Origin: Alphaproteobacteria bacterium
Lineage (GTDB): Bacteria > Pseudomonadota > Alphaproteobacteria > UBA2966 > CAIVPW01
Assembly: GCA_016869235.1 (NCBI GenBank)
Contig: VGER01000021.1
Location: forward strand, 1 to 32,283
Direction: 5' to 3'
Length of the DNA stretch: 32,283 bases
Shown in pieces: positions 26,812 through 32,283 of the stretch; position 1 is the first letter of the stretch, and every line of letters starts with the position of its first letter. Both the position numbers and the translations under genes were made by a program. The notes under the pieces were generated by a model. It was not told the origin of the DNA. It worked only from the letters and a program-made list of their open reading frames with translations, and did no database searches.

Positions 26812-26840
26812 CTTGCGCCCGGCGGCGTCTATCCCCACCT
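26812..26840 (+). promoter_or_regulatory. Possible sigma-32-type promoter upstream of the rpoH leader
   Basis: CTTGCG (26812-26817) and CCCCACCT (26833-26840) are 15 bases apart. This resembles the heat-shock consensus CTTGAA / CCCCATnT with three mismatches. A start would fall near 26847, a few bases before the Shine-Dalgarno hairpin. It rests on pattern only; a GGCCGGC-TC-GCCGGCC repeat (26797-26812) abuts it and may terminate the preceding gene. Confidence 0.3.
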
Positions 26841-26857
26841 AAAGACCTACGTATGCA

Positions 26858-26874
26858 CTCTCCTTTGAGGAGGG
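26858..26874 (+). promoter_or_regulatory. Hairpin that sequesters a Shine-Dalgarno sequence
   Basis: CTCTCCT (26858-26864), loop TTG, AGGAGGG (26868-26874): seven pairs, one of them U-G. The 3' arm is a perfect ribosome-binding site placed five bases before ATG 26879. Folding would hide it from ribosomes, as in translational switches and RNA thermometers. The fold itself is seen in the sequence; a regulatory role is inference. Confidence 0.5.
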
Positions 26875-26878
26875 CGAA

Positions 26879-26932
26879 ATGGCTGCGAACGGCCTAATTC
26901 CCTTTGGTTTTGCTCCAGCGCGAGTCTTGTAA
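26879..26932 (+). CDS. 17-codon ORF in the rpoH leader
   Basis: ATG 26879 to TAA 26930-26932 encodes MAANGLIPFGFAPARVL. It is preceded by an ideal AGGAGG at five-base spacing, better than that of most genes in the window. It has rare codons for this genome (CTA, ATT, CGA, CCA, TTG) and is A/T-rich compared with its neighbours. An intrinsic terminator begins 30 bases after its stop. It may be a leader peptide controlling readthrough to rpoH, a free-standing tiny protein, or a remnant of foreign DNA; sequence alone cannot decide. I do not recognise a family. Confidence 0.35.
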   Translation: MAANGLIPFGFAPARVL

Positions 26933-26954
26933 TAACCAAGGAAATCAATATACT
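26927..26954 (+). promoter_or_regulatory. Promoter-like pair overlapping the end of the 17-codon ORF
   Basis: TTGTAA (26927-26932) and TATACT (26949-26954) are 16 bases apart and match sigma-70 consensus fairly well. Transcription from here would start at about 26961, immediately before the terminator stem. It may therefore be a chance match in A/T-rich sequence or produce a very short RNA. Confidence 0.3.
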
Positions 26955-26961
26955 ATTCTCC

Positions 26962-26996
26962 GGGCTCCTGAACGAAAGCTCAGGGGCTCTTTTTTT
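26962..26996 (+). terminator. Intrinsic terminator upstream of rpoH
   Basis: GGGCTCCTGA (26962-26971), loop ACGAAAGC, TCAGGGGCTC (26980-26989): ten pairs including two G-U, followed by seven T. It lies 84 bases before the rpoH ATG, so it either ends the upstream unit or acts as an attenuator for rpoH. No good promoter is seen between it and rpoH. Confidence 0.88.
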
Positions 26997-27080
26997 CCCC
27001 CGCACTGCGCGGGAAACCTCGTCCCACCGGCCTTGGCCCCCCGGTTTGTGGCCTCGCCGGGCGGACAACAGGGATAAACA

Positions 27081-27959
27081 ATGAGCTACATCGACACCCG
27101 CGAGGGCAGGCTGGCGATTCGCCAGTTCATCCGCGCCGCCATGAAGGTTCCCCTCCTCGAGCGCGACGAGGAGCAGGCGCTCGCCCGGCGCTGGCGCGAC
27201 AAGCGCGACGTCCGCGCGCTGCATAAGCTGGTCGAGCCGCACATGCGGCTCGTCATCAGCATCGCCACGCGCTATCGCGCCTACGGCCTGCCGCAGGCGG
27301 ACCTCGTCCAGGAAGGCAACGTCGGCCTGATGCAGGCCGCCGAGCGCTTCGACCCCGACCGCGAGGTGCGATTCTCGACCTACGCCGGCTGGTGGATCCG
27401 CTCCGCCATCCAGGAGTACGTGCTGCGCAACTGGTCGATCGTCCGCACCGGCACCACCGCGGCGCAGAAGGCGCTGTTCTTCAACCTCCGGCGCCTGCAG
27501 GCGCGCATCGAGCGCGCCGGCGTCAGCTCCTCGACACCGGCGGCGACGGCCGAGATCGCCCGGCAGCTGCGCGTGCCGACGCGCGACGTGGACATCATGC
27601 GCGAGCGTCTCGCCGCCACCGATCGCTCGCTCAACGCACCCCTCGCCGACGAGGCCGCCGCCGAATGGCAGGACGTCCTGCCCGACGAAGGCCCCGGTCC
27701 CGAGGACATCGTGCGCGCGCGTCACGACCGAGCGACGCGCTCGCGGTGGATCGAGTCGGCGCTCGCCCAGCTCAGCCCGCGCGAGCAGACCATCGTGCGC
27801 GAGCGGCGTCTGAGCGAGAGCACGCGGACGCTGGAGTCGCTCGGCAATTCGCTCGGCATCAGCAAGGAGCGCGTGCGCCAGATCGAGCAGGAAGCGCTCA
27901 ACAAGCTGCGCGACGCCATCCTGCGCCAGGCCGGCGACCTCGAAGCCGTCACTGACTAG
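27081..27959 (+). CDS. rpoH: RNA polymerase heat-shock sigma factor RpoH (sigma-32)
   Basis: Directs RNA polymerase to heat-shock promoters. The 292-residue product has region 2 with HMRLVISIATRYRAYGLPQADL and GLMQAAERFDPDREVRFSTY, WWIRSAIQEYVLRNWSIVR (regions 2.3-2.4), and the RpoH box QKALFFNLRRL (about residues 131-141) that distinguishes RpoH from other sigmas. Region 4.2 TLESLGNSLGISKERVRQIE, the -35-binding helix-turn-helix, is intact. AGGGA lies seven bases before ATG 27081. The N-terminus lacks the longer leader helix of E. coli RpoH, as is common in alphaproteobacteria; some species carry several RpoH copies. Upstream is a terminator-containing leader; downstream a hairpin terminator. 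Confidence 0.95.
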   Translation: MSYIDTREGRLAIRQFIRAAMKVPLLERDEEQALARRWRDKRDVRALHKLVEPHMRLVISIATRYRAYGLPQADLVQEGNVGLMQAAERFDPDREVRFSTYAGWWIRSAIQEYVLRNWSIVRTGTTAAQKALFFNLRRLQARIERAGVSSSTPAATAEIARQLRVPTRDVDIMRERLAATDRSLNAPLADEAAAEWQDVLPDEGPGPEDIVRARHDRATRSRWIESALAQLSPREQTIVRERRLSESTRTLESLGNSLGISKERVRQIEQEALNKLRDAILRQAGDLEAVTD

Positions 27960-27982
27960 CGCCGAACACGCGAGCCGAACGA

Positions 27983-28011
27983 AGCGCCCTCACCCCGGTG
28001 GGGGCGCTTTC
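27983..28011 (+). terminator. Intrinsic terminator after rpoH
   Basis: AGCGCCCTCACC (27983-27994) and GGTGGGGGCGCT (27997-28008) form a 12-base stem with one G-U pair, followed by TTTCC. It sits in the gap between convergent rpoH and the M48 protease gene. The short U-tract suggests moderate strength. On the minus strand no U-tract follows. Confidence 0.8.
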
Positions 28012-29505
28012 CTATTGGGCGATGACCTTGAGCTTGTCGCCGGGCGCGAGCTCGGCGCCGAGCTCGAGCTGGTTGATGGTGAGCAGCCAGTCGAGCGGAT
28101 GGTCGAGCATGCGCATCTGCGCGGCCAGCGCCTCGATGCGCGTCTCGGGGCCGGCGGTGACCACCCGCACGCGCATGGGGGCGATGTCGCGCCCCTCTGC
28201 CTCGGTGATGCGCCGCAGCGACAAGGGTGTCTCCAGCACGCGCTCGACCATTTCCGGCGCCAGCGGGCCGGGAACGAAGAACTGGAAGCGGAAAATGACC
28301 GTGGACGTCACCCGCACGGAGGCAAAGACCACGTGCGCCACCTCACCGCCGACGCCGGTCACCTTGGCCCGGCCCAAGGCCGCGGCCATGCCGCCGACAG
28401 TGGCCTCCTGCACCTGCTCGAGCTCGAAGTTGGTGGCGACGCTGCGCCGCAGATATGCCGTCATCGATTCGGTCGGCTGCGAGCGCACCTGTTGCATGTC
28501 GAAGCGCATCGAGGCGCCGTTCGGACCTCCGGCGCTGATGGTGCGGCCGGTGCGTCCGAAGCGGAACCCGGGCGGCAGCGTGAAGCTGTAGCGGTTGAAG
28601 GTGTCGATGTAGGTGTTGCCCAGGATCATGCCTTCGCTGGGCCGGCGGCCGTACACTAGGCCGTCGATGACGCCGAGGAACGCGTCGCGCCGCACGTCCC
28701 ACGTCATGCGCTCCGGCTCGCCCATCGGCACGTAGCCGGCGATGACCTGTGCGTTTGCCGCCTCGCGCAGCGCAAAGTGCTCGCGCTCGACGGCGCGGCC
28801 GACGACCGCCGCGCGCCGCACGCGCTCGGAGATGCTCGGATGGGTGCCGGGATTGCGGGGACGCGGATCGCCGTCGCGCTGCGCCAGGTCGACCTGCTCG
28901 CCGACCGCGGCAAGGAAGCGCGCTTGGGCCAGCGGATCGTAGCCCGCGGCCGCCAGCATGCGGATCGACACCGCGTCGGCGGCGATCTCCTGCTCGCGCG
29001 TGAACGCGTGCCACGCCTCTGTGTTCGCAGCCGCCGGCACGCCCTGCAGCTGATCCTGCAGCAGGCTGCGCTGGTTGGCATGCCGCTCGGCAAGGTGGGC
29101 GATCTCGTGCGCCAGCACCGCGGCCAGCTCGGCCTCGGAGTTGGCCAGCGCGAGCATCTGGCGCGTGATGTAGACGTAGCCGCCGGGCAGCGCGAACGCG
29201 TACGTATCGCCGGAATCGAGAACCGTGAACCTGAAGTCGTACGGACGGTTCGGCAGCGTCGCGACCAGGCGCTCGCCGACTTCCTTGACATACAGGCGCA
29301 CCTTGGCGTCGGCATACTCGCCGCCGAAGCGCGGCAGGACCAGCGCGTGCTCGCGCGCGCCGATGCGGACTTCCTCCTGGATGGTGAGTTCGGCCGCAGC
29401 GGCCGGCAACGACCCTCCGCTCGCGACCACGGCGGTGACCGCCAGGGCGCCCAGTCGCGCCTGCCAGCGCGCGGAGAATGTCGTCCCCCACATGGACACT
29501 GCCAT
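28012..29505 (-). CDS. M48-family zinc metalloprotease, exported
   Basis: Predicted periplasmic or lipid-free envelope protease of the M48 family, like BepA/LoiP-type proteins in outer-membrane quality control. The 497-residue chain starts with a signal peptide (ALAVTAVVASGGSLPAAAAE, cleavage near residue 38). The zinc site is HEIAH (His133, Glu134, His137) with the third ligand Glu173 in EQEIAAD. GTHPSISERVRRA is the family's substrate-proximal segment. The C-terminal half (about 250-497) is a non-catalytic domain, ending in a LysM-like NQLELGAELAPGDKLKV. ATG 29493 is an alternative start. The SNase-like gene lies 53 bases upstream on the same strand, so the two may be co-transcribed. Confidence 0.92.
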   Translation of the reverse strand: MAVSMWGTTFSARWQARLGALAVTAVVASGGSLPAAAAELTIQEEVRIGAREHALVLPRFGGEYADAKVRLYVKEVGERLVATLPNRPYDFRFTVLDSGDTYAFALPGGYVYITRQMLALANSEAELAAVLAHEIAHLAERHANQRSLLQDQLQGVPAAANTEAWHAFTREQEIAADAVSIRMLAAAGYDPLAQARFLAAVGEQVDLAQRDGDPRPRNPGTHPSISERVRRAAVVGRAVEREHFALREAANAQVIAGYVPMGEPERMTWDVRRDAFLGVIDGLVYGRRPSEGMILGNTYIDTFNRYSFTLPPGFRFGRTGRTISAGGPNGASMRFDMQQVRSQPTESMTAYLRRSVATNFELEQVQEATVGGMAAALGRAKVTGVGGEVAHVVFASVRVTSTVIFRFQFFVPGPLAPEMVERVLETPLSLRRITEAEGRDIAPMRVRVVTAGPETRIEALAAQMRMLDHPLDWLLTINQLELGAELAPGDKLKVIAQ

Positions 29506-29558
29506 TGTAAGGCTTGGGCTTAGCCTGGTCTACGAATGTGGCGCGTTTTGGGCCGGTT

Positions 29559-30344
29559 TCAGGGCCCGAGCACCTGGATTTGTTCGGGATGCGTGACGTC
29601 GATCACGGGCCCGTTGTAGGCACGGATCCATCCGCGCACGCGGACGCGCTTGCCCGCCATGGCCAGGAGGTCCATCCCCTCGCGCTTGAATGCGCGCACG
29701 TCGGCCGGCGCCACCGAGACGGTGAAGTCGGAGCGCCAGTCGGGCACGAAGTTCAGGTACACGCGGCCGCCGATCTGATCGGCTGCCACCACGACCCCCT
29801 CGACGATCTCGAACCGGTTCAGATAGCGGTTCGTCTCGCCCGCGGAGCGCACCGCGAAACGGCTGTCAGACCAGATGCCGAGATGCGCGGCTCTAGCTAC
29901 GTCTTCGATCTCCTGCATCGCCAGTATCATTCCTCTGTGCTCGGTCACGCTTTCGACGCGGCCGAGGCCCGCGCGCACCAGCTCCGCCTGGATCCAACGC
30001 TCCTGATCGAAGACCTGGGCGACCAGGCGCCCGTAGCGGTCCAATCCAGTCCCGGAGACGCGCAGGCGCACGGTACGCCCAAGCACAAGGCTGGCGAGCG
30101 CGTCTTTGGCGGTAGCCGCAAAAGGAGTACCAGCCGGGCAAGACGCTCCCGCAGCCGGTGCGGCAGGCGCGCCCAGGCCGGCAAGGCGCACCACGCGGCC
30201 GTCCGCCAGCACCAGGGTGCGGCCATCGGGGACCTCCCGGACGACGCCCAACCCGGCATCGACCAGGCGCGGCTCAGCGGCCAGTGCGGGCGCCAACGCG
30301 CCCAACAGCACGCCAAGGACGGCCAAGAGCAGCTTCGAGGCCAT
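29559..30344 (-). CDS. Exported SNase-like (thermonuclease homology) protein
   Basis: A 261-residue protein with a signal peptide (LLLAVLGVLLGALAPALAAE) and a staphylococcal-nuclease fold (about residues 25-160): VPDGRTLVLADGRVVRLAGL, then DRYGRLVAQVF and AHLGIWSDSRF. Two catalytic Arg equivalents are present (in VVRLAGL and DRYGR). The acidic pair normally in the D-x-PE motif is absent: the sequence reads LGAPAAPA. Nuclease activity is therefore doubtful. The C-terminal 90 residues (FEIVEGVVVAADQ to VRVRGWIRAYNGPVIDV) look like an OB-type beta domain. ATG 30344 is chosen because the signal peptide starts there; the upstream extension overlaps a gene on the other strand. Confidence 0.82.
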   Translation of the reverse strand: MASKLLLAVLGVLLGALAPALAAEPRLVDAGLGVVREVPDGRTLVLADGRVVRLAGLGAPAAPAAGASCPAGTPFAATAKDALASLVLGRTVRLRVSGTGLDRYGRLVAQVFDQERWIQAELVRAGLGRVESVTEHRGMILAMQEIEDVARAAHLGIWSDSRFAVRSAGETNRYLNRFEIVEGVVVAADQIGGRVYLNFVPDWRSDFTVSVAPADVRAFKREGMDLLAMAGKRVRVRGWIRAYNGPVIDVTHPEQIQVLGP

Positions 30345-30395
30345 GGCGTAGACTGTACCATTCACGGCGAGGCTTGCCGCAGAGGGGCAGCAGAC

Positions 30396-30728
30396 ATGAC
30401 GAAGCGTGTTCTTGGTTGGGTGCTGGCGGCGGGGGTCCTGGGGGGAGCGGGACCGGCGGGCGCCGAATTCTGGCCGACGCCGGTGTTCCTGCAGCAGCCG
30501 CAGGACCACCAGCGCGCCTACGTGAGCGGCCTCCTGGACATGTACCAGCACACCCGCAACAAGATCGCGCCGGTGCCGCGCGACCCGATCTGGGAATGCG
30601 CGCGCCTGATGACCGGCGAGTCCATCCGTGCGCGCTTCGTCGAATGGGTGCTCGCGGAGCCGGCGCTATGGCGGCTGAGCCCGGCCGAGCTGTTCCTGCA
30701 GGCGTTGGAGGACTTCTGCCGGCGCTGA
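30396..30728 (+). CDS. Small exported protein, possibly Rap1a/Tai-like
   Basis: A 110-residue protein with a signal peptide (MTKRVLGWVLAAGVLGGAGPAGA). The mature part has two cysteines (WECARLM and DFCRR) likely forming a disulfide. Its arrangement is: YVSGLLDMY, then a Cys segment, RFVEWVLAEPALWRLSPAEL, and AL-x3-C. That arrangement resembles the Rap1a/Tai immunity-protein fold, though the family match is only by pattern and such folds also occur in non-immunity proteins. AGAGGGG lies about eight bases before ATG 30396. It diverges from the SNase-like gene (51-base gap) and ends 16 bases before tRNA-Arg. Confidence 0.65.
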   Translation: MTKRVLGWVLAAGVLGGAGPAGAEFWPTPVFLQQPQDHQRAYVSGLLDMYQHTRNKIAPVPRDPIWECARLMTGESIRARFVEWVLAEPALWRLSPAELFLQALEDFCRR

Positions 30729-30744
30729 TACTCTGCCCCTGGCT

Positions 30745-30821
30745 GCGCCCGTAGCTCAGCTGGATAGAGCAGCAGATTCCTAATCTGCAGGTCGTGGGTT
30801 CAAATCCCGCCGGGCGCACCA
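30745..30821 (+). tRNA. tRNA-Arg (anticodon CCT)
   Basis: A 77-base cloverleaf: acceptor GCGCCCG paired with CGGGCGC, D-arm with AGCTCAGCTGGATAGAGC, anticodon stem GCAGA/TCTGC with loop TTCCTAA (anticodon CCT at 30779-30781), T-arm with GGTTCAAATCC, discriminator A and encoded CCA at 30819-30821. It reads the rare Arg codon AGG. It sits alone, not in a tRNA cluster, between two exported-protein genes. Confidence 0.98.
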
Positions 30822-30831
30822 CAGGATCCGC

Positions 30832-31668
30832 ATGCACCGTCGCCAAGCCCTGCAGGTCATACTCGCGCTCGCAGCCGCGCTGGCGTGGTCGGCGGCGCTC
30901 GGCCAGCAGGCCCGGCCCGGCGGCGCGCGTCAGCCCGAGGTGCAGGCCGACCGGCTCGCCACCATTCAGGTGCTGCTGCAGAATTTCGACGCGATGGCGT
31001 TCGGCGACGCCGGCGACCGCAACAAGTGGACCGCGGTGCAGCGCTGGCGCGAGCCGGTGCGCGTCGTGCTGATCGGCGAGCGCGCCGACGAGTTTCGCGA
31101 AGACGTGCGCGCGATCCTGGCGGCGTTCGATTTGCTCACCGGCATCCCGTTCACCCTTGCCGACGGCGACGGCGCCGCGAACCTGCGCGTCTTCTTCTCG
31201 GAGCGCGAGTACTACCGCACCGCCGTGGCGCGCTCGTTCCCGCGCCCCGACCAGGTCGTCTGCTTCACCAACACCAGCGTCGAGGCCAATGGCGTCATCC
31301 GCGCCGCGCACACCGTGATCCCGGAGGACCTGAGCGCGCGCGCCGTGCGCACCTGCCTGGCCCACGAGCTGATGCACGCCATCGGCTTCCATGGCCATCC
31401 GCAGCGCTCGTTCGATTCTGCGTTGCGCAACGGCATCGGCATCGAGCGGCTGACGGTCAACGACCGCCTGCTGATCCGCGCCCTGTACGACTCGCGCCTC
31501 CGCCTCGATATGACGCCCGACGAGGCCCTGGCCGCGGCCACCGAGGTGGTCGGCGACCTGCAGCCCAAGGTGCAGGCAATTGCCGGTCCCATGGCCGACC
31601 CCATGGACGTGCTGGCGCAGCGTGAGCGGCCGCTGACCCTGCCGCCCTGGAACGGCGGCCCGGTCTGA
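30832..31668 (+). CDS. DUF2927-like exported zinc-metalloprotease-type protein
   Basis: A 278-residue protein with a signal peptide (MHRRQALQVILALAAALAWS, cleavage near residue 25). Central sequences such as FREDVRAILAAFDLLTGIPF and NLRVFFSEREYY resemble DUF2927. Near residues 178-189 is HELMHAIGFHGH, a HExxH zinc signature with a nearby Gly and two further His, as in metzincin-like proteases; many DUF2927 proteins have an EE-x-Q form instead. This copy therefore looks able to bind zinc. ATG 30832 lies 10 bases after the tRNA-Arg 3' end, so the mRNA may be released by tRNA processing. Substrate unknown. Confidence 0.75.
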   Translation: MHRRQALQVILALAAALAWSAALGQQARPGGARQPEVQADRLATIQVLLQNFDAMAFGDAGDRNKWTAVQRWREPVRVVLIGERADEFREDVRAILAAFDLLTGIPFTLADGDGAANLRVFFSEREYYRTAVARSFPRPDQVVCFTNTSVEANGVIRAAHTVIPEDLSARAVRTCLAHELMHAIGFHGHPQRSFDSALRNGIGIERLTVNDRLLIRALYDSRLRLDMTPDEALAAATEVVGDLQPKVQAIAGPMADPMDVLAQRERPLTLPPWNGGPV

Positions 31669-31726
31669 TCCCGCCCCGCCCGCGCGGCCGGTTTTCGCCG
31701 TTCGGGATTTCTGCTACGCGGCGTGG

Positions 31727-32161
31727 GTGAGCGCCGCCGTTCTCGTCCTCTATGCCCATCCGCGCCCCGAGTTGTCGCGGGTCAACCAGGCGATGGCGGA
31801 GGCCGTGCGCGAACTCGACCGCGTCACGGTGCGCGACCTGTATGCGCTCTACCCCGACTACGAGATCGACGTGGGTGCGGAGCAGAAGCTCTTGTCGGAA
31901 GCGGACCTGCTCGTGCTTCACCATCCGCTGCAGTGGTACAGCGGCCCGCCGATCCTCAAGGAGTGGATCGACCGCGTGCTCGAGCGAGGCTGGGCTTACG
32001 GCCACGGCGGCACGGCGCTACGCGGCAAGCGGGTGCTGTCGGCGGTGTCCACCGGCGGCAAGCTCGAGGCCTACCAACGCGAGGGCTTCCACGGCTACAC
32101 GGTGTCCGACTTCCTGCGGCCCTATGTGCGCACGGCGACGCTGTGCGGCATTGGTCTGCCC
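31727..32161 (+). pseudogene. KefF-like NAD(P)H quinone oxidoreductase, truncated by an IS element
   Basis: Flavodoxin-fold NAD(P)H dehydrogenase (quinone) resembling KefF/MdaB, which reduces quinones and, for KefF, activates the KefC potassium channel. From GTG 31727, 145 codons are intact: LVLYAHPRPELSRVNQAM (FMN loop), HHPLQWYSGPPILKEWIDRV, GKRVLSAVSTGG and FLRPYVRTATLCGIGLP. Family members run to about 175-195 residues and continue past this point. Here the sequence changes exactly at codon 146 (TGT, 32162) into the end of an IS3-family element, and the frame then runs 35 codons of unrelated sequence to 32269. The C-terminal helix and strand are lost, so function is doubtful. Confidence 0.8.
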
Positions 32162-32166
32162 TGTCG

Positions 32167-32204
32167 AAAGTGGTCCAAGCCCAGAGTTAGGATTGGCCCA
32201 CTTT
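32167..32204 (+). repeat. Stem-loop in the IS left end
   Basis: AAAGTGGTCCAA (32167-32178) pairs with TTGGCCCACTTT (32193-32204) at 11 of 12 positions around a 14-base loop. It lies between the IS tip and the transposase start. Such structures can block translation of transposase from external readthrough transcripts. Confidence 0.7.
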
Positions 32205-32219
32205 TGAATGGAGAATGGG

Positions 32220-32283
32220 ATGCCGCGTCAGCGATTTACGGCCGAGCAGATCATCGGGAAGCTGCGTGAAGTTGAGGTTGTGG
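32220..32283 (+). CDS. IS3-family transposase OrfA, N-terminal fragment
   Basis: ATG 32220, preceded by TGGAGAA, opens a frame reading MPRQRFTAEQIIGKLREVE and continuing off the window. RFTAEQII-KLRE is the characteristic start of IS3-family OrfA, a helix-turn-helix protein that binds the inverted repeats. OrfB, the DDE catalytic part, lies beyond the edge. Confidence 0.9.
   Translation, partial: MPRQRFTAEQIIGKLREVEVV

Larger units (their letters stand above)
32162..32283 (+). mobile_element. IS3-family insertion sequence, left end (truncated by window)
   Basis: The left terminus appears to be TGTCGAAAGTGGTCC at 32162, beginning with TG as IS3-family inverted repeats do. It is followed by a long stem-loop and the start of an OrfA-type transposase reading into the right edge. 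The right end and any target-site duplication are outside the window, so the exact boundary is inferred from where the KefF-like homology stops. The group within IS3 is not determined. Confidence 0.8.

Noticed and set aside
26797..26812. GGCCGGC-TC-GCCGGCC palindrome after the phosphatase-like gene
   Set aside because: The loop is too short as drawn and no U-tract follows, so I do not call it a terminator, though it may weakly slow polymerase.

Overview
The window is a dense, GC-rich (roughly two thirds G+C by eye) chromosomal segment of an alphaproteobacterium. The best guess is a member of the Rhodospirillales or a related uncultured lineage. The evidence is the gene content: an rnpA-yidD-yidC-engB-argB run, a DUF2336 gene, dapD-dapE, def-fmt-truA, a J-domain gene beside aerobic cobaltochelatase cobS-cobT, two DUF4389 genes, an SUV3-like helicase followed by S4 protein, FdxA and CarD, and an alpha-type RpoH. 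No plasmid, prophage or CRISPR array is visible. The only mobile element is the left end of an IS3-family insertion sequence at the right edge.

Layout. Positions 1-3842 (+) carry the end of rnpA, yidD, yidC, engB and argB. A DUF2336 gene (3839-5200, -) converges on argB. Positions 5264-8664 (+) hold a HAD pyrimidine 5'-nucleotidase, dapD, dapE and a membrane protein. The def-fmt-truA operon (8661-10996, -) faces it. Positions 11124-15620 (+) hold a J-domain gene, cobS, cobT and a phytase-like secreted protein, and rpmB (-) converges behind a strong hairpin. Positions 16125-17444 hold a divergent pair, an unknown gene and a DNA-alkylation-repair gene, each broken by a one-base frame change. 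Two DUF4389 membrane genes follow. Positions 18369-22222 (+) are SUV3-like helicase, S4 protein, a frameshifted TerB-like gene and fdxA. A fused isoquinoline-oxidoreductase-type molybdoenzyme lies on the minus strand (22247-24691). Then come carD with a long basic tail, a degenerate PPP phosphatase, and rpoH behind an unusual 288-base leader. The last part has an M48 metalloprotease and an SNase-like protein (-), a small secreted protein, tRNA-Arg(CCT), a DUF2927 metalloprotease, and a KefF-like quinone reductase cut by the IS3 element.

How the genes work together. Much of the window is housekeeping: protein insertion and ribosome biogenesis (rnpA, yidD, yidC, engB, rpmB), lysine/peptidoglycan and arginine precursors (dapD, dapE, argB), translation initiation and tRNA modification (def, fmt, truA, tRNA-Arg) and cobalamin (cobS, cobT). 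The region 18-28 kb concerns RNA metabolism and stress transcription (helicase, S4 protein, CarD, RpoH). The least explained stretch is 26793-27080 upstream of rpoH. It contains a possible sigma-32-like promoter, a 17-codon ORF whose Shine-Dalgarno sequence lies inside a perfect hairpin, and a strong intrinsic terminator before rpoH. That layout would fit a heat-shock-responsive attenuator, but this is inference from sequence alone.

Quality caveat. Three genes (near 16580, 17062 and 21445) each look as if one base has been lost in G/C-rich sequence. Sequencing or assembly error explains this as well as real pseudogenes would.
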